A stretch of DNA of 64,000 nt from Undaria pinnatifida (lineage: Eukaryota > Sar > Phaeophyceae > Laminariales > Alariaceae). A program made the position numbers and the translations under genes. Shown piece by piece: positions 43,901 through 55,772 of the stretch. Location of the stretch: positions 10,974,381-11,038,380 of the forward strand of contig JABAKD010000011.1 in assembly GCA_012845835.1 (NCBI GenBank), written 5' to 3'. Under the pieces are notes generated by a model. That model was not told where the DNA came from, did not search any database, and saw nothing but the letters and a program-made list of their open reading frames with translations. Each line of letters begins with the position of its first letter. Positions within the stretch are counted from its first letter, which is position 1.

Positions 43901-46900
43901 TTTTGGCTCATGATACGCGATTTACTCGGCGGAACGGCCAAAAACACCTATAGACTCTTCAAAATGCTCCCCGTAGGTTTCCGAGAGCTTTCTGACGCAC
44001 TTGCCCGTTTTTCCAGACTCGTAATTTTTCTGTTCGTCCCGTTTGCCAGTTCTGACGACCTGATAATTTTTAGCCAAATATCCTCAAAAATCCATTATTT
44101 TATCTGAAAACTGATTTGTTGCGCCAAAAATCAAAATGAGGCCCTGGAGAAACGGATAACTGCTCCAGAAAGCCCTCGGAAAACTATGCGATGGATCTTG
44201 AGGAGTGTATCAGTGTTTTGGACAGTCCAGCCGATAAACCGGTATAATTGGCCTAGCATTCAGTTCTGAGAGCCAAAAATATTTTTTTCCCACAATAGTA
44301 GGTCTAAACAAACGCTGTTTTCGCATCTTTGGCAAGAGTGCACAAAACACCTATGCGACGTTTCGGGGTCTACTTCGCAAAAACGGCGTGGATATGTGGA
44401 CTTTTGTACGAAAAACTGTATAACCAAAGGGTACTAATATACGGCATAGCCTTGAAATTACTTGGTTCAGTACTAAATCGATTTTGGGCGAAACGTGCGA
44501 CTATAAATCGACACAACCCTGTCGTGTCTTCGAGTGTTTGCGCCAAACTTCCTTCAACCATGTCTTGGAGTACCTGGCGCCGACTGCTGCCGGAAAATAA
44601 AAATTGTGGGCCGATGTTTTGGGGCCCTATAGCTGAAACCGTGAAATGTGAAATGCCGACGTTTGCACAAGAACTAGAAAAACTTCTTGTGTATCCGAGA
44701 TCAATACCTACCATCTTGCGAAAGTCTCGAACGTTTTTGCAAGTTTTAGAAGCGAAAAACAGGGAAAGCTTCCACGAGCTTTTGTCATATGGAAATAAAC
44801 GAAAAAAGGCGTTTCATTACGAAAAAAAACTACCGTATAATGGCAGGGTATTACCACACCCCCAGTGATAATATTTTGGGTTTTGGAATTTTATCACCCG
44901 GGGTGGTATACCATCGGGGTGTGGTATACACCGTACCACCGGTGATAAAGTGGGTGGTTGTTTGGGATTTTAGATTATTCACCACCCAGGGTGGCATACC
45001 GTAGGGGTGTGATAACACGGGGGGTTATGACAGTAGTTTCAAATGAGTTTTGCTGCGATTTATTACCTGGTAAAATGTTACCTGGTACTGCCAAAATAAT
45101 ATTTTACTGGTCAAGTGTTACCTGGTACCACCAGTTGGTCATCATATTTGTTTACAGTACTTGGTAACATTTGCGGGTACCGGTACCCGTACTGTTGTGC
45201 GGACCGCAGCAGCAGTCGCAGTGGCTAGAATGTCGACGGGTCCTGCTGTGAAAGCCTCCGCAACGTGAGGCACAGACGTGGTTTGTGCACGACGGCCAAA
45301 AAAAGACGCGATCGATCCTGGAACCCCAGCAGTTGTCTGAGCCGCAGACATGTTTTGCCCGTTGCGATGGACCACGCTTGCACTACGGCTCTGTACCTCC
45401 TCCACCTCCATGCTGCTTGTCTCCATACGGTTAGCTGTGGTACTCTCGCACACCTGGTGTGCTACTGCGGCGGCTGTGCTGTTCCGGTACCGGTACACGT
45501 TTCGTTAATCGCGGCACGTTTTCACCCGCGGTGATAAACTTAGGGGTGTCATAATGATAATGAGGCATTACCTCAGGGGGTGTGATATACATCGTACCCC
45601 GGGTGATAACTCGGATGGTCGTTTAGGATTTTATAATAATGGCCACCCGGGTGGTATACCGTGGGGTGTGGTATTCAAGATGGGATGTGGTATACCCTGT
45701 CATACACGGTAAGGCGCCTTTTTCGACCTTTTTGGCACGTTTTTAAGCACAATCTTTGCCCGACTTGATATTTTTGAAGTCTGACCATGTAATGTTTCCC
45801 ACTGTTCATAGCGGTCAGTATGATACCAACCAAGTGGCATTTAGGATACTGCATGCACGATTCGCCGGTTCAAAAAACGTGGCAATTTCAACGTGAACCA
45901 TCCTGTACCACTGCTCGAGTGCAGAGTCGTTCGGGCGTGTGCACGGGCTCGATAAATGCGATTATCTTTTCAAATATTACCAACAACCTTGACCAATCGG
46001 CAACCTCGCCATTCCTTGGAACATGATCTCTTCGCCGTCGTGCGGCAGGGTGGAGATGATACCTTCCTGGCCGTGCGGCGAGCTGTCCGCAATTTAGTAG
46101 ACTGCCCGGCAGCCGTGTGCTCTGTTTGCGTGCTCTTGCTGAACAAAGAGGAACACCCACCTCCCGGTTATCGTGTCATCCGAAAGGCAAGTCACGTACA
46201 CCTCGTCTTGGCATGGCTCCGCGAGTATTGTGTCCCCTGTTGCCGACGTGCTGTGTTAGCGAGATTAGAGCGAATTCCGCTGGTGAAATGTAAATGGGTG
46301 GGCAGAACGGGTGCGTTCGGGAGGTTGCTAATTTGCTCGAAGGGAAAGGCTGTACTGCTGCTCGCCTGACGTATGCGCGATCGTGCGCGGTCCAATGACT
46401 CTCGGCAGAATCTCAACAAAGGAAAGTTTGGCGATGTCGTCCAGCTAGGGTATCAAGTGGGAGGGGCCCTGAGCACATGCCGCCTTCCATTCCGCTCCAT
46501 GATTTTGGATCGATATCCCGAGCAAGATTCGGCGATGTTTCCGTTTCCTGGAGAGCAACTACCCATGTTTGTCTACCCGAAGGTGCGCTATATACGTGTG
46601 TGCATGTAGTGCCGGTACGAAAGCCGCCAAGCGCATGCTGAAAGTTGTTTTTTATCCTCCGTAACTATTTTGAAGACCAAATTATTTTCTGTACAGAGTA
46701 ACCACGTATTTTGGTGCACGGTCTAGCCCGTCATCCCCCCAAAAAAGGGGAAAAAAAAACGGGAAAACGTGGGAAAACCGTACCATTTCGCTTTTGGCGA
46801 TACCGTGTCATCGTGATTTCTTTCGCAACACCACAGGGGATGTTTTTGGAGCAACGTTCTGGCCGAGATACTCCGAAATCTTCGTTCTTCAGCTTCGTGT

Positions 46901-49900
46901 TCACCAACGTTGACGGACGACGGACGTACACGGCCTGCCTGACCTTCTACGAGCCGATGTTGCCTTCGACAGCGAGGTACCAGTGGTTGAAATCATTATC
47001 CTTGTTGATGGAGCGCTGACTGCCGGTCATGAATCTAATCAGTAAGGAACGTGCGTGATTGTTTTCCTTCTGTGTTACTTTCGATGCCGCCAATCACGAG
47101 CCGATGTTGACGAATGTTTCGCGTGTTTCTGCCACAGACGCTTGACACGGAAGCTCTTCACATGCCCGCCAGACAGCAGGCCAAGCTCTGTCGGCGTTGG
47201 TCAAGAGCAGGCAGCGCAGGTGAGCTTGCACAAGCAACACTACTCGCTGCGGTAACTAGTATGATACCGGTAGAGTGAGCAAGTCGCGACGACACGTGTA
47301 GCCGAGGTCGTACTGACATTGACCGTGCTAGGCTATCATTTGACTATTTGTAATGCATTTCCGTGCACACTCGCGCGCAGTGTTATAGGAGGGTACGGTG
47401 ATGTGTTGGCTCCTCACCACAGCGCCAGTAATCGGCCACGGCCCCTTTGAACGGAATTTCCGGCTTAACGTTTTGGAGCTAAGAGCGCAGCGAATTCACC
47501 TGGAAAGGTGCCCGGTAGCAGAATGCGGTCTAAGGCGACTCGATGTTATCGCTTCCACGGGAGCAATCACAAGGGCAAGCCCACGTTGTTGTATTTATAG
47601 CAAATGCCGCGGTCAGCATCTGCGGATAACGTCAACCTCAATACCAGGTATGCGAATATGTGATGCTGTTGAGATGCGCATGGTGCGACATGATCCCGGT
47701 AAATAGGCCTGCATGGCCCAAGCAAGCGTTTCTGTTGTACTTGGTACTTCAATCGCGAGAAACCTCTTGTCGTCAAACTTGCCTAGATGTTGTGGCCATT
47801 CAGCGCTGCGACAGCTCCCGCGGTCAGCATTTTTGAGTTACACCATTTGCATGATGCCAAGCAGTAGCGCAATGTTGCTGCAATACTATCGTAGACTAGG
47901 TGTCCCGTTTAATCTCTTTCGGCGCGTGTGGATGATTTCTCGCAATGGTAGGCCTTGACAGCCATACTGATTGATGCCCTACACTGATACGCTTTTCTTT
48001 CTCCCGCCAGGGACACACAAGGATACCTGGCTCTGTGTCTGTGGGAGGATTGAGCACCCTCCTGCAGCAGTCCGGACCCCGATCCCGGTCAGGGACTGGA
48101 TCGTGGTCGGCGTTAGGTAGGGGAGATCGGGTTGGCTGGCCTCCCCCATTAGTACGCGGAGGGTTGGGCTCTAGTACCCCGCCCGTACCGTCTGCTTCAT
48201 GGGCGAAGCGATCAGCAAGCACGCAAGCAGCACGCTACGCTTCTACCCACGGGCAGAGCCCAGTCCAGCCGTCTGCCGGCGACGGTTTCTCGAGCACCGC
48301 TGCGACAGATCAATTACATCGGCAGGATAGTCACCCTCCGTCCCTAAGAGCCGCATACGCTCATGTAAGTGAAGGTGCGAATAGCGCATTTCCAGGCGAT
48401 GGATGGCGAATGAACGGCAACCTTGGTGGACGGGAATCACCACGGAGAGAACGAGGATCGAGCGCAGAAGGCGAGCAGCGACGAGGAGGGGGGGAGGCGG
48501 ATATTTACCAACCGGTCCGCCCGACGCCTGCGGCCGAGACGGAACACGCCGGTCGAGAAATCACGCCCGCGCATTCCGAGACGAGACCATCGGACGCGTC
48601 TGTACACGAGCTAGGGGCGGCAGGGGGCAATGTGCGGGCCGACCTGAGCGATCATGAGTATGATCTCATGTGCCGCAGAGAGGATCGACCGTGCATATTT
48701 GCACCCAAGACGATCTGTGTCATATCAAGGTTTCCCATCTATGGGGTCCTCCGACGGTTCTTGCGCCACTTGTACGCAATCAGCCTCTCATGGTCTGGGG
48801 TTCCTCTGGAGCGATACATCTCCATGTTTGTGTCATGCATTCCGATGCCTCCACCAGGTGGGTGGCGCGCTGCCCGGGGCTCCGGGTGTTGAGCTGGATA
48901 GAAGAGGCAGTGACAGTGAGTACGTCTCAGCTGCTTTGCCGTTGTCAATCTTTTTCGATATTTTCTGCAGGCGGCGGTTGGTGTTAGTCGGCCACAACAT
49001 CGCATTCGTTTGAAGCTACGGCGTTAAATCATGACAAGGGAGGCATGCCGTTCAGTGCTTTCGTCCTTCCGTGTCCTCCGCACCTGGCCAACGTGTCCTC
49101 GGGACTTCGTTGTTGTACTGCCTTCGCACGCAAACTGTTGATGTGGTGTTGTTTATATCTAGCAGGTGGTTGTCCGTACCACGTTTACCTGGAGCACTTG
49201 GAGAATCAAGATCCTAGGCGGTCTCGATTGAAGCCTCTTTCCCTGCAAATGCCACCGGATGCCTGGTTACCTCTCATGGACATCGATTTTACGGCACCGT
49301 TTCGATGCCTTTCAGTCCAGTCTGTGCTGACGGTCTTCGCTCTAATGCTCCAGGTGGGTGAAAGCTGTTGGCGAAATTCAAGCTCATAGAGTGCGCCCCC
49401 GTGCAAGCATACTGTAATCGTTTATGTAATGCTTGCCATTTTATAGATGCAGTAGATTACATGTTGCTGCCTGCATATCCCATTGTTGTGGATCCTAGCA
49501 ATGCGTCATGGTCGAAAGGAGGCAAGTCGTACCTTCGCTCGTGCCTACCTTACAGGCATGTACCAACATACCTTTTTTGTTTGGATCATAATTTAGCATG
49601 ATGCCCAATGAGGAAAATGCTCTCACTCTCGTGTTTGCTGACTCCCAAAAATTCCACGGCTTTTGCTCGTTACCCAATTGCAGGAGGCCAAGATTTTGTT
49701 TCTTTCTAGTAGGGCCGAGCTTCTTACTCAAGTAATGGAGGTGAGCCTCCCGTCTACGCGAGTCGTCCCGTAGTACAGCAATCAACAGCTTTCTGCTATT
49801 GCCTCACGCGCAGAATGTTTGCTTCTTTCCTGGCGTGTGCGTCATGAACACTGTGTAGGTAGCCGAAATATACTCATTCGGCAGCTACTCCTTTTTTCCC

Positions 49901-52900
49901 TTTGGCGGTGTTTGACTCCTGTTGTCGACCGTCCACGAAGGTAAGGGCCAATCTGACCGGCTCCGAACCGGCCAAGTGTTCTTACGTTGTTCTTCGACCC
50001 TGTGACCGCGCTTCTGTTTCTGTTTCAAGGCCCTACGGAGTCTGTTGTTTCCAATGGAATGGCAATCGGTGTATGTTCCACAGCTGCCGTATGCTATGGT
50101 TGAGTACTTAGAGTGCCCGGGCGGGTTCATGATTGGTATGCGCTTGTCAAAGGGTGAGCTCGAGCAGGGAACCGGAGGGACGGCCACGATCGTGAGAGAC
50201 CTCGGCCTCGACGGGTGAGTGCCATGCACAGGAAACACTTGCTACAAGAAGTCAATACCGGTTCGTAATCCGTGGAATACTTGAACAATGCACGATAAAT
50301 GATATTTATCCGTCCATTCTTTCTTTGTTTTACCGTTCGTGTTGCCTTTTTTTCTTTGTAACTGCTACAGTTTTTGTACATTGATACGAATAGTAGGGAT
50401 CCGCAGGTTTGATAAAGTGTTGGATTGAATGCGCATGTCACTAGGTTGTGGTATTCGAACACTTTTCGGCGTACCATGAAGTCCATATGTTTCATACGTC
50501 CGTGAGCGTGCAGCTGGGAACACTTACAGTAGAGGTGGCGTATATATACGTGACATCCTAGTGTCTGCTGCAGTTCACGATTAGTCATGTCCCTTGACGC
50601 CTTCTCGAAAATCTATGCCCTCGACCTTTTCTGCGTCAATTGTATGTGCGAAGCGTGGCCAACGCCGTCAACCTCGATGCTGGAGAAGTCTTACTTTACT
50701 CAGGGCACTTGGCTGATACCATGACGGCGAAGGCCGGGAGGAATCCCAAGGTACGTCGGAAACGGAGGACAAAGCGTTTAGTGTGATACCTGGGATCACT
50801 GTAGGCGCTTGTCGTAGGTGCGACGTACACTATATCGCCATCCATTTTGTGTTGTGTCATCGCTTGTCGTCGAAGATTCATGTGCCGCCAGCCGATCATT
50901 TTGTTGAACTACATCAATCTAGAGTACCATTCTCGGTTACGGGGCTCCACTGCTGCTGCATAGGGGTCGTTCTGCCCGTTATGGCATATGACTGTCGAAT
51001 GGTTCCAGATCAGAGGCTTCCGAAGGATAGTTCGTTGGACACGCGGTACGTTCTGTTCTTGTGGTGATGCATTGGCCATGTCCTATGCGTTCCTTACGTT
51101 TTCGGAAGTACCTGCAGTGGCCAGTGGCTACTCGTATCGTTTGTTATGGCGGCTCTTGCCAGGTGGTCAAGTAGCAAAGGTTCAGCCTGCGCGAAGTGTT
51201 CTTGGTTCTGCTACGTGCCGCTAGCATGTGATGCGATACATCGGTGCGTCCTTGGTGTTGCGCAAGTTTTCTCCGTCCGTCAGTGTAGTCAAGCCCCATT
51301 CTGGCACTCGGATTGGTGCATTTTTTTTACTCGGGAAAATGCGGCTACTGACTTAGAATTAACGTGTGCGCGTGCACCTTCAGGCCGCGAACAAGCGATA
51401 TGACGGCCTAAGCCATCGACGATCTTACAGTAGAGATTCATCGCCACCCAAACGGAGATGCTCCAAATCCTTGCGGCAAGCATTGGGCATCTGCCCTGTC
51501 AAGCGGCGCCAAGGGCAAAATGATGGAGCTAATCAACAGACAAGTAGTATCTTCGTCCCAAAGGATGAGGAAACGGCAACACCGTGGCTTCCTGGGAGGC
51601 TTCATGACGATCTGGCAGCGCGTCTCGGTCGAGAGCTTTTCGGCAAGGCTGGCGTGCGCACTGGAGCAGAAGAAGATCTAGACCAGTACGAAAGCGCCTT
51701 TGAATTCGCCCCTGCGCCGGACAGGTACGTTCGACCGGCATGCGTTTGTTTCGCCCGTGAATAGCTGCCTACGGAGTATCCAAAGCGACCCGTCTCTTTA
51801 AGAGATTCTTCACGCGTGTTGTGTTGCATCTGAAAGTATAGGGCTCATCGTATGTACGTATCTGTCTTTTTCTCTTCGGTTTGTTGCCTCCCTGGTACAG
51901 AACTGACTCTTTTCCAGGAGATGGCTACGGCTTCAAACACCGTGTGCACTTCAGCAGCGAGCACACACAATCGACGGACGGACGCGGTTCTACCGGGATC
52001 CCAGCATCAACGAGGTAGGAGGGAGGCTCGTGCTCGCTTCAAACATTTGCTCGTTTTTACGTGCCGCCTTTGCTTCAAACCGCTTTCGCGGTGGTGCCGG
52101 TGTTGATACCGCTATCCAAGCTGGAATTCAAAAGTTTGAAGCGCTTGTCCAACGGACTCACGGCCAATAGTTAGGCCTGAGAATGAACCCCGAAATGTCC
52201 CAAAAAAATGGCAGATCTATTCGATGAAAACCGCAAAAAAATCCGAAAATATGTTGGAAGAAAAAAATGTGTCGTAGTCCTACTTTCTTGGATTTAGTAT
52301 GCATGAACGGTTGACAGAAGATCAAAGAATACTCGACGCAGGCAACAAGTTGGACCCTGAAATTCCACAGACACCTGTAATCAGTGTCTACAGAGGGCAA
52401 GCTACATCATTTAGAATTTTCCGTTATGTTTTCAAGTCTAATCGGCCGAAAATATGCGGGGAGACTATTGTTTGGCGCTTATATTCGTCTTTTGCTCAAT
52501 AGGGGAGAAGTACTTGTATTGAATATGGAAGATTTGCGTGCCTTCCCCTTGGATGGGACTTGGCGTAGACAGCAAAGCAATCAGCGCTCGAATCCAGTAA
52601 ATATCCGACGAAAAATTGTTGATCAAACTTGGCCCTTTTGCTGCCTCCTGATCAAAAGTTCCAAAAAAATCATTTCAAGAACATATACCGAAAAACAAAC
52701 AAACCCGGGGAAAAACGAAAAAAGTCGAGGCAAACAATAATAATACATGTCTTCGTTCATGTAGGGCAAACGGCGCCAGACACGGGCGGGCGTATCCGCA
52801 CGCCGAGCGACTGCCATCACAGCAGGAGCCATCCAGAGAGGAGGGAGGGAATCTGTGATTGGGCCTTGATGCAGCGGGAAACAACCTGCCCCGAGCTTCC

Positions 52901-55772
52901 AGATGCGGATGCATCTGTTATCGTACACTATCGTACACACGAAATCTTGGAGCAAAACAATTAACCATTTGGTCCGAATGTAAGGGCCGTTTATATAATT
53001 ATATGAATGTAGTACGGTTTTTACATTTCCGGAGAAACAACGCAGCTTGCAAATATGAGTAATGACCCGAAATTCGTCGAACTCACGGCTGACGTCCTGA
53101 AAATATTTTTTACAAAATAGGTACTTGGTACGGTTGACAATGACTCGTATCATACGAGTAAGAGTGCGCGAGTATAGACAAATACAAGCTTGGAGCCTGA
53201 CCCCAGGCGCGTGCTGAGAAGCCTCGGTCAAGACTCCAGCCCAGCGGCACGTACAGCAACAACGCACACGTGGGCTAGAGGTGGGGCGCGCCGCCACGGA
53301 GGTATACAGGCGGCGCCGTATACCATGCGCGGTGCAGCACGGCCCAGGGGCTTGTGGAGCAACAGCAGCAGCAGCCAAGAAGATCAGCCCCTACTGCTTG
53401 GTCCCTTCGTATCACATTTGGGGCAGCACCGACGTGCTGCCGGCCGCTGAGCCCAAGGGGCCGCTCACGCTCGTGCAGTCATGTGTACGCTGCTGCTCTG
53501 CGCTCGGCCTGGGGCTGCACAGCAGTACGCTTCGTACGAGAAGCGAAGGCACCCTGGTGGGCTGACGTTTTTTAGCGAAAGGGTGATGGCGGCCTGTGGC
53601 AGCAGTGCTTTTTTGTGAATGCTACGCTGCGAACAGCTTTTTGCCGTGACGTGCTTTTGTTTTCCCTATCGCTGATTGGTTGATTTCCTAAAGAGTTTTT
53701 TTCGTAGAGAACGACCATGGGACATTTTTTTTTCCAAATTTCACGTCTAAAAAAATTCCGTTCCCAGGCCTAACAGTAGTTCGTGCTCTTACTTGGAGAG
53801 GCGGCCATCATTCAACGTAATATGAAATGCCCTTACCCACAAGATTGCCCTGGCGTTTGACACCCCCCGCTGATTCCAGTCATCACGGTGACAGAAGTGC
53901 CGATGACTCTTCGACGGCGCTTGATACAACTTTGATTGTTCGGGACTCCTTCCTGTGCTGCATGTCGGAATTGCTTGGAGGCATTTGCGGCTATCTGCGC
54001 AAATCCGAGGCCAGGCGTTCGAGACATAGCCTGAGGTGAGACCACTGCGGCGTGCCTGCACATATAGACCGCTGCATCGCCAAGGATCGTCGATGATTCG
54101 TGAATACGGTGCCACACAACAGTAGACCTCGCCGTGTGTTTCATATACCAAAATACACCGGATTAACTGCCAAAAATCGTACCAGATACGATTTTTGAGA
54201 GGATCCGCACATGTTATTCAAGAAATCCAAATTGCGCGGCGACGCCGTGCTCGGCCGTCGCCTTAGCCTGGGTTAGGGTTGGAATTAGGGTTGACGTTGG
54301 GTCGGGTCGACGCCTTCTCTTGGTTTGTAGAATAATTCGTCCGAGAGCACGAAAAAAACTCAGAAATCGGTGTGTTTGGTAATGTATCTGGAATTGGTCG
54401 TTTGCCACGAACCTCTCTCAAAGTCACAAGAGGAACTTCCAGTAACGTAACGCAGGTAGATGGATTGAAAGACGTTAAATTAATAAATATCGCTTGTACG
54501 TTCGTTTTCAGGAGGCCGACTCAGTTACATCATACTGGTACCTTGTGTCATGCCCGATGCCCGTGGGTGTTAACGGCACCTAGAACGTCTGCAACGCCGT
54601 GTTCTTCCTATCAGGACCAAACCACCAGATGAGCTATTCAATATGACGAAGTTCCTTCAGAGAACGGATCAGGGCGCCCGGCCCTTTTTGCAACGCCTGA
54701 CATCCACTCAGATGTTCTGGGGCATGGTTCAGCAGTGGCTAGGAAGCTCCCCAGCTGACAGCCATCTTCTTTTTTTCGAGGAATGTGCGGTCACTATGAA
54801 GAACCGGCAGGCTGGGGCGGTGGTGCCGTTCAGAGACAAAGACATACCTGGCCCATGTGAAGGAGACGGGTGGTGAGTTCGTCTTTCCGCCTTTACAGGA
54901 CATTTACGCCTTTGCAGAATATTCGTTGGCGCAGTCGGTACAATCGGCCTCCAGACAATTGCCTACGAAACAACAGTCTGGTGCGTAGTTTGCTGCGCAC
55001 GTCCGTTGCAAGTCTTGTAATCCATAGCTGTTGGATGCATGCGTTATGATACCATTACAAAAAGTGTATGGTATCCAACATGGTATGGTAATACTTTTTT
55101 GTAGTCGTAGGGTGTATAGTACCGCTCTCTGGTCGGTTTGTGGCACTAATTGAATACGTTTGCGGTTGGAATCTATGAGCTCCAGACGTAATGATGCTGG
55201 AATACGTTCCATTTTATGAGGTCATGCAGACATTGCGTGCATTGATCAAAAACCCAACTTTCGTGGCATACCGCCAGAATGCGCTCGATTGGAGCTCTTT
55301 ATCTTGCAGTTATCTCGTGCGGTGTGCAGTGTGATGAAAGCAGAAATGTCAAAACGGACCAAGCAATATCATATTATTTTGGCGCACCAGTAGGCAGTAC
55401 ACGTACCACACCACCACCCCCCCCCGCGCATTGCAAGCCGACTTTTCGTTTCATTTCGCGGCACTAGGCGTATGGAAACTGCCTGCAAAAAAATTGTCGC
55501 AGATACCTGGTATGCCTTGGTGTAGGCACAATCCGATTTAACCCGTGTATATGTGGCTTGGCCTTCCGATCCTGCCGTGTCCGATGGTGTTGAGCAGGAC
55601 CCACGACAACTTCATTCCCTTGGTCGAGGAAGTACGTCTCAAGCGCCCTGATCTGTACAGATTTAACTCCCACGACCTCTGCGGATCATCGCAGTTTGAG
55701 GGATCAATATCGGCGTCACTGCCAACACCGCTCACAGGAAGCCGCGGAAACACTTGGGACTTGAACGCTCGG
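40980..55772 (+). CDS. MABP-DENN Rab guanine-nucleotide exchange factor, DENND4/Crag type
   Basis: Exons in matching phases: 40,980-41,078; 41,355-41,507; 42,174-42,291; 46,049-46,195; 46,409-46,582; 46,837-46,976; 47,138-47,219; 48,011-48,857; 49,166-49,353; 49,684-49,740; 50,030-50,214; 50,654-50,750; 51,384-51,724; 51,918-52,014 (tentative); 53,880-54,035; 54,615-54,872; 55,598-55,772. The one phase mismatch is before 53,880, so an exon there is missing or misplaced. Domain order is MABP, uDENN, cDENN, dDENN, as in DENND4/Crag proteins, which load GTP on Rab10-type GTPases at exocytic or Golgi membranes (family knowledge). All introns are GT-AG with GTRNGN-like donors. The longest (42,292-46,048) and 52,015-53,879 contain repeats. 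The start exon and 3' end are not located. Both open ends and the tentative exon limit certainty about length, not identity. Confidence 0.88.
44329..44868 (+). CDS. Hypothetical 179-codon intronic frame
   Basis: An open frame starting ATGGCAAGAGTGCACAAAAC-like (reported start at 44,329, itself not an ATG in the printed sequence) with mixed composition (RVLIYGIALKLLGSVLNRFW, EELEKLLVYPRS-like). It lies wholly in the 42,292-46,048 intron of the DENN gene. No domain is recognised, and openness may be chance. Confidence 0.15.
   Translation: MARVHKTPMRRFGVYFAKTAWICGLLYEKLYNQRVLIYGIALKLLGSVLNRFWAKRATINRHNPVVSSSVCAKLPSTMSWSTWRRLLPENKNCGPMFWGPIAETVKCEMPTFAQELEKLLVYPRSIPTILRKSRTFLQVLEAKNRESFHELLSYGNKRKKAFHYEKKLPYNGRVLPHPQ
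44840..45715. repeat. Intronic repeat block with CACCCGGGGTGGTATA-type motifs
   Basis: Variants of TTATCACCCGGGGTGGTATA and CGGGGTGTGGTATACACC cluster at 44,850-45,030 and again at 45,525-45,710, framing a spacer that holds three TACCTGGTA sites (45,064, 45,079, 45,119) and a 118-codon minus-strand frame. The arrangement resembles a transposon with subterminal repeats inside the 3.8-kb intron of the DENN gene. Confidence 0.5.
45142..45498 (-). CDS. Small hypothetical frame in the intronic repeat
   Basis: 118 codons from the ATG ending at 45,498, Ala/Thr/Val-rich (MYRYRNSTAAAVAHQVCEST ... AGVPGSIASFFGRRAQTTS). GSIASFF resembles the I-x-x-F-F half of a PCNA-interacting motif but lacks its Gln. 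GGTACC-type palindromes lie at both ends of the frame (about 45,175-45,188 and 45,484-45,497). No family is recognised. Confidence 0.25.
   Translation of the reverse strand: MYRYRNSTAAAVAHQVCESTTANRMETSSMEVEEVQSRSASVVHRNGQNMSAAQTTAGVPGSIASFFGRRAQTTSVPHVAEAFTAGPVDILATATAAAVRTTVRVPVPANVTKYCKQI
46409..47219 (+). other. uDENN domain (three exons)
   Basis: After the MABP end, the exon at 46,409-46,582 reads ILDRYPEQDSAMFPFPGEQL then PMFVYPK. The next exon continues GMFLEQRSGRDTPKSSFFSF, VFTNVDGRRTYTACLTFYEP. This matches the uDENN signature (P.FVFP.G..L...P.P.FF.FVLTD..G.R.Y.aCLTFYE). The third exon (47,138-47,219) is a polar linker. Confidence 0.9.
48640..50750 (+). other. cDENN domain (five exons)
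   Basis: The 48,011-48,857 exon first encodes about 210 residues of polar, Gly/Ser/Pro-rich, probably disordered linker, then FAPKTICVISRFPIYGVLRR, FLRHLYAISLSWSGVPLERY and CIPMPPPG. The following exons give WLPLMDIDFTAPFRCLSVQS VLTVFALMLQ (49,166), EAKILFLSSRAELLTQVME (49,684), ALRSLLFPMEWQSVYVPQLP with YAMVEYLECPGGFMIG (50,030) and VANAVNLDAGEVLLYSG (50,654). These are the hallmark cDENN blocks, with the VVDLD-type strand present as VNLD. Exon junctions fall between secondary-structure blocks. Confidence 0.92.
51384..51724 (+). other. Basic, Ser-rich linker exon between cDENN and dDENN
   Basis: A 113-codon exon in phase with its neighbours begins AANKRYDGLSHRRSYSRDSS followed by PPKRRCSKSLRQALG and ends ESAFEFAPAPDR. 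It has an Arg/Ser-rich half and an acidic half. Inserts of this kind between cDENN and dDENN are common in the family. No motif is assigned. Confidence 0.65.
52170..53774. mobile_element. 1.6-kb TIR element in an intron of the DENN gene
   Basis: The left end is GTTAGGCCTGAGAATGAACC. The right end, reverse-complemented, is GTTAGGCCTGGGAACGGAAT, and both run on to an AATGTCCC block. The element lies in the intron after exon 52,014 and before the dDENN exons. Inside, 53,035-53,095 carries the end sequence GTGAGTTCGACGAATTTCGG on the minus strand, shared with 30,845, so another element is nested within. No transposase is present. Flanks are AATA and AGTA; an exact target duplication is not evident. 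Confidence 0.65.
53880..54872 (+). other. dDENN domain (two exons)
   Basis: Exon 53,880-54,035 reads TLIVRDSFLCCMSELLGGIC then GYLRKSEARRSRHSLR. A split Arg codon joins to exon 54,615-54,872: TKPPDELFNMTKFLQRTDQG, ARPFLQRLTSTQMFWGMVQQ, WLGSSPADSHLLFFEECAV. The patterns R.sFL...s.llg...Y, then LF....FL......rpFL..l..TQ.F, then fFDE-like, are those of dDENN. The next exon (55,598) completes a Trp codon and continues THDNFIPLVEEVRLKRPDLY. Confidence 0.88.

Larger units (their letters stand above)
40980..46456 (+). other. MABP domain (five exons)
   Basis: Spliced, the exons read EDAITDIVVVRTGKGETCPE, GYELIDRTPMNHNADLNHGS, RAVHLAVRRQH, then YIAEIQVVYGHSDELPTG, SGKSANLNQ, GGDDTFLAVRRAVRNLVD, VCVLLLNKEEHPPPGYRVI and NLNKGKFGDVVQLGY. 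This is the threefold MABP pattern: I-x-D-I-x-V, P-x-GY-x-x-I, a/s-x-LN-x-G, I/F-x-L-a/c. MABP domains bind membranes in MVB12 and precede DENN in Crag/DENND4. Codons split across 41,078/41,355 and 41,507/42,174 complete correctly (R and K), which supports the exon choices. Confidence 0.88.

Noticed and set aside
45142-45498. Functional PCNA-interacting (PIP) protein
   Set aside because: The obligatory Gln is missing and there is no other supporting feature; only the I-x-x-F-F part matches.
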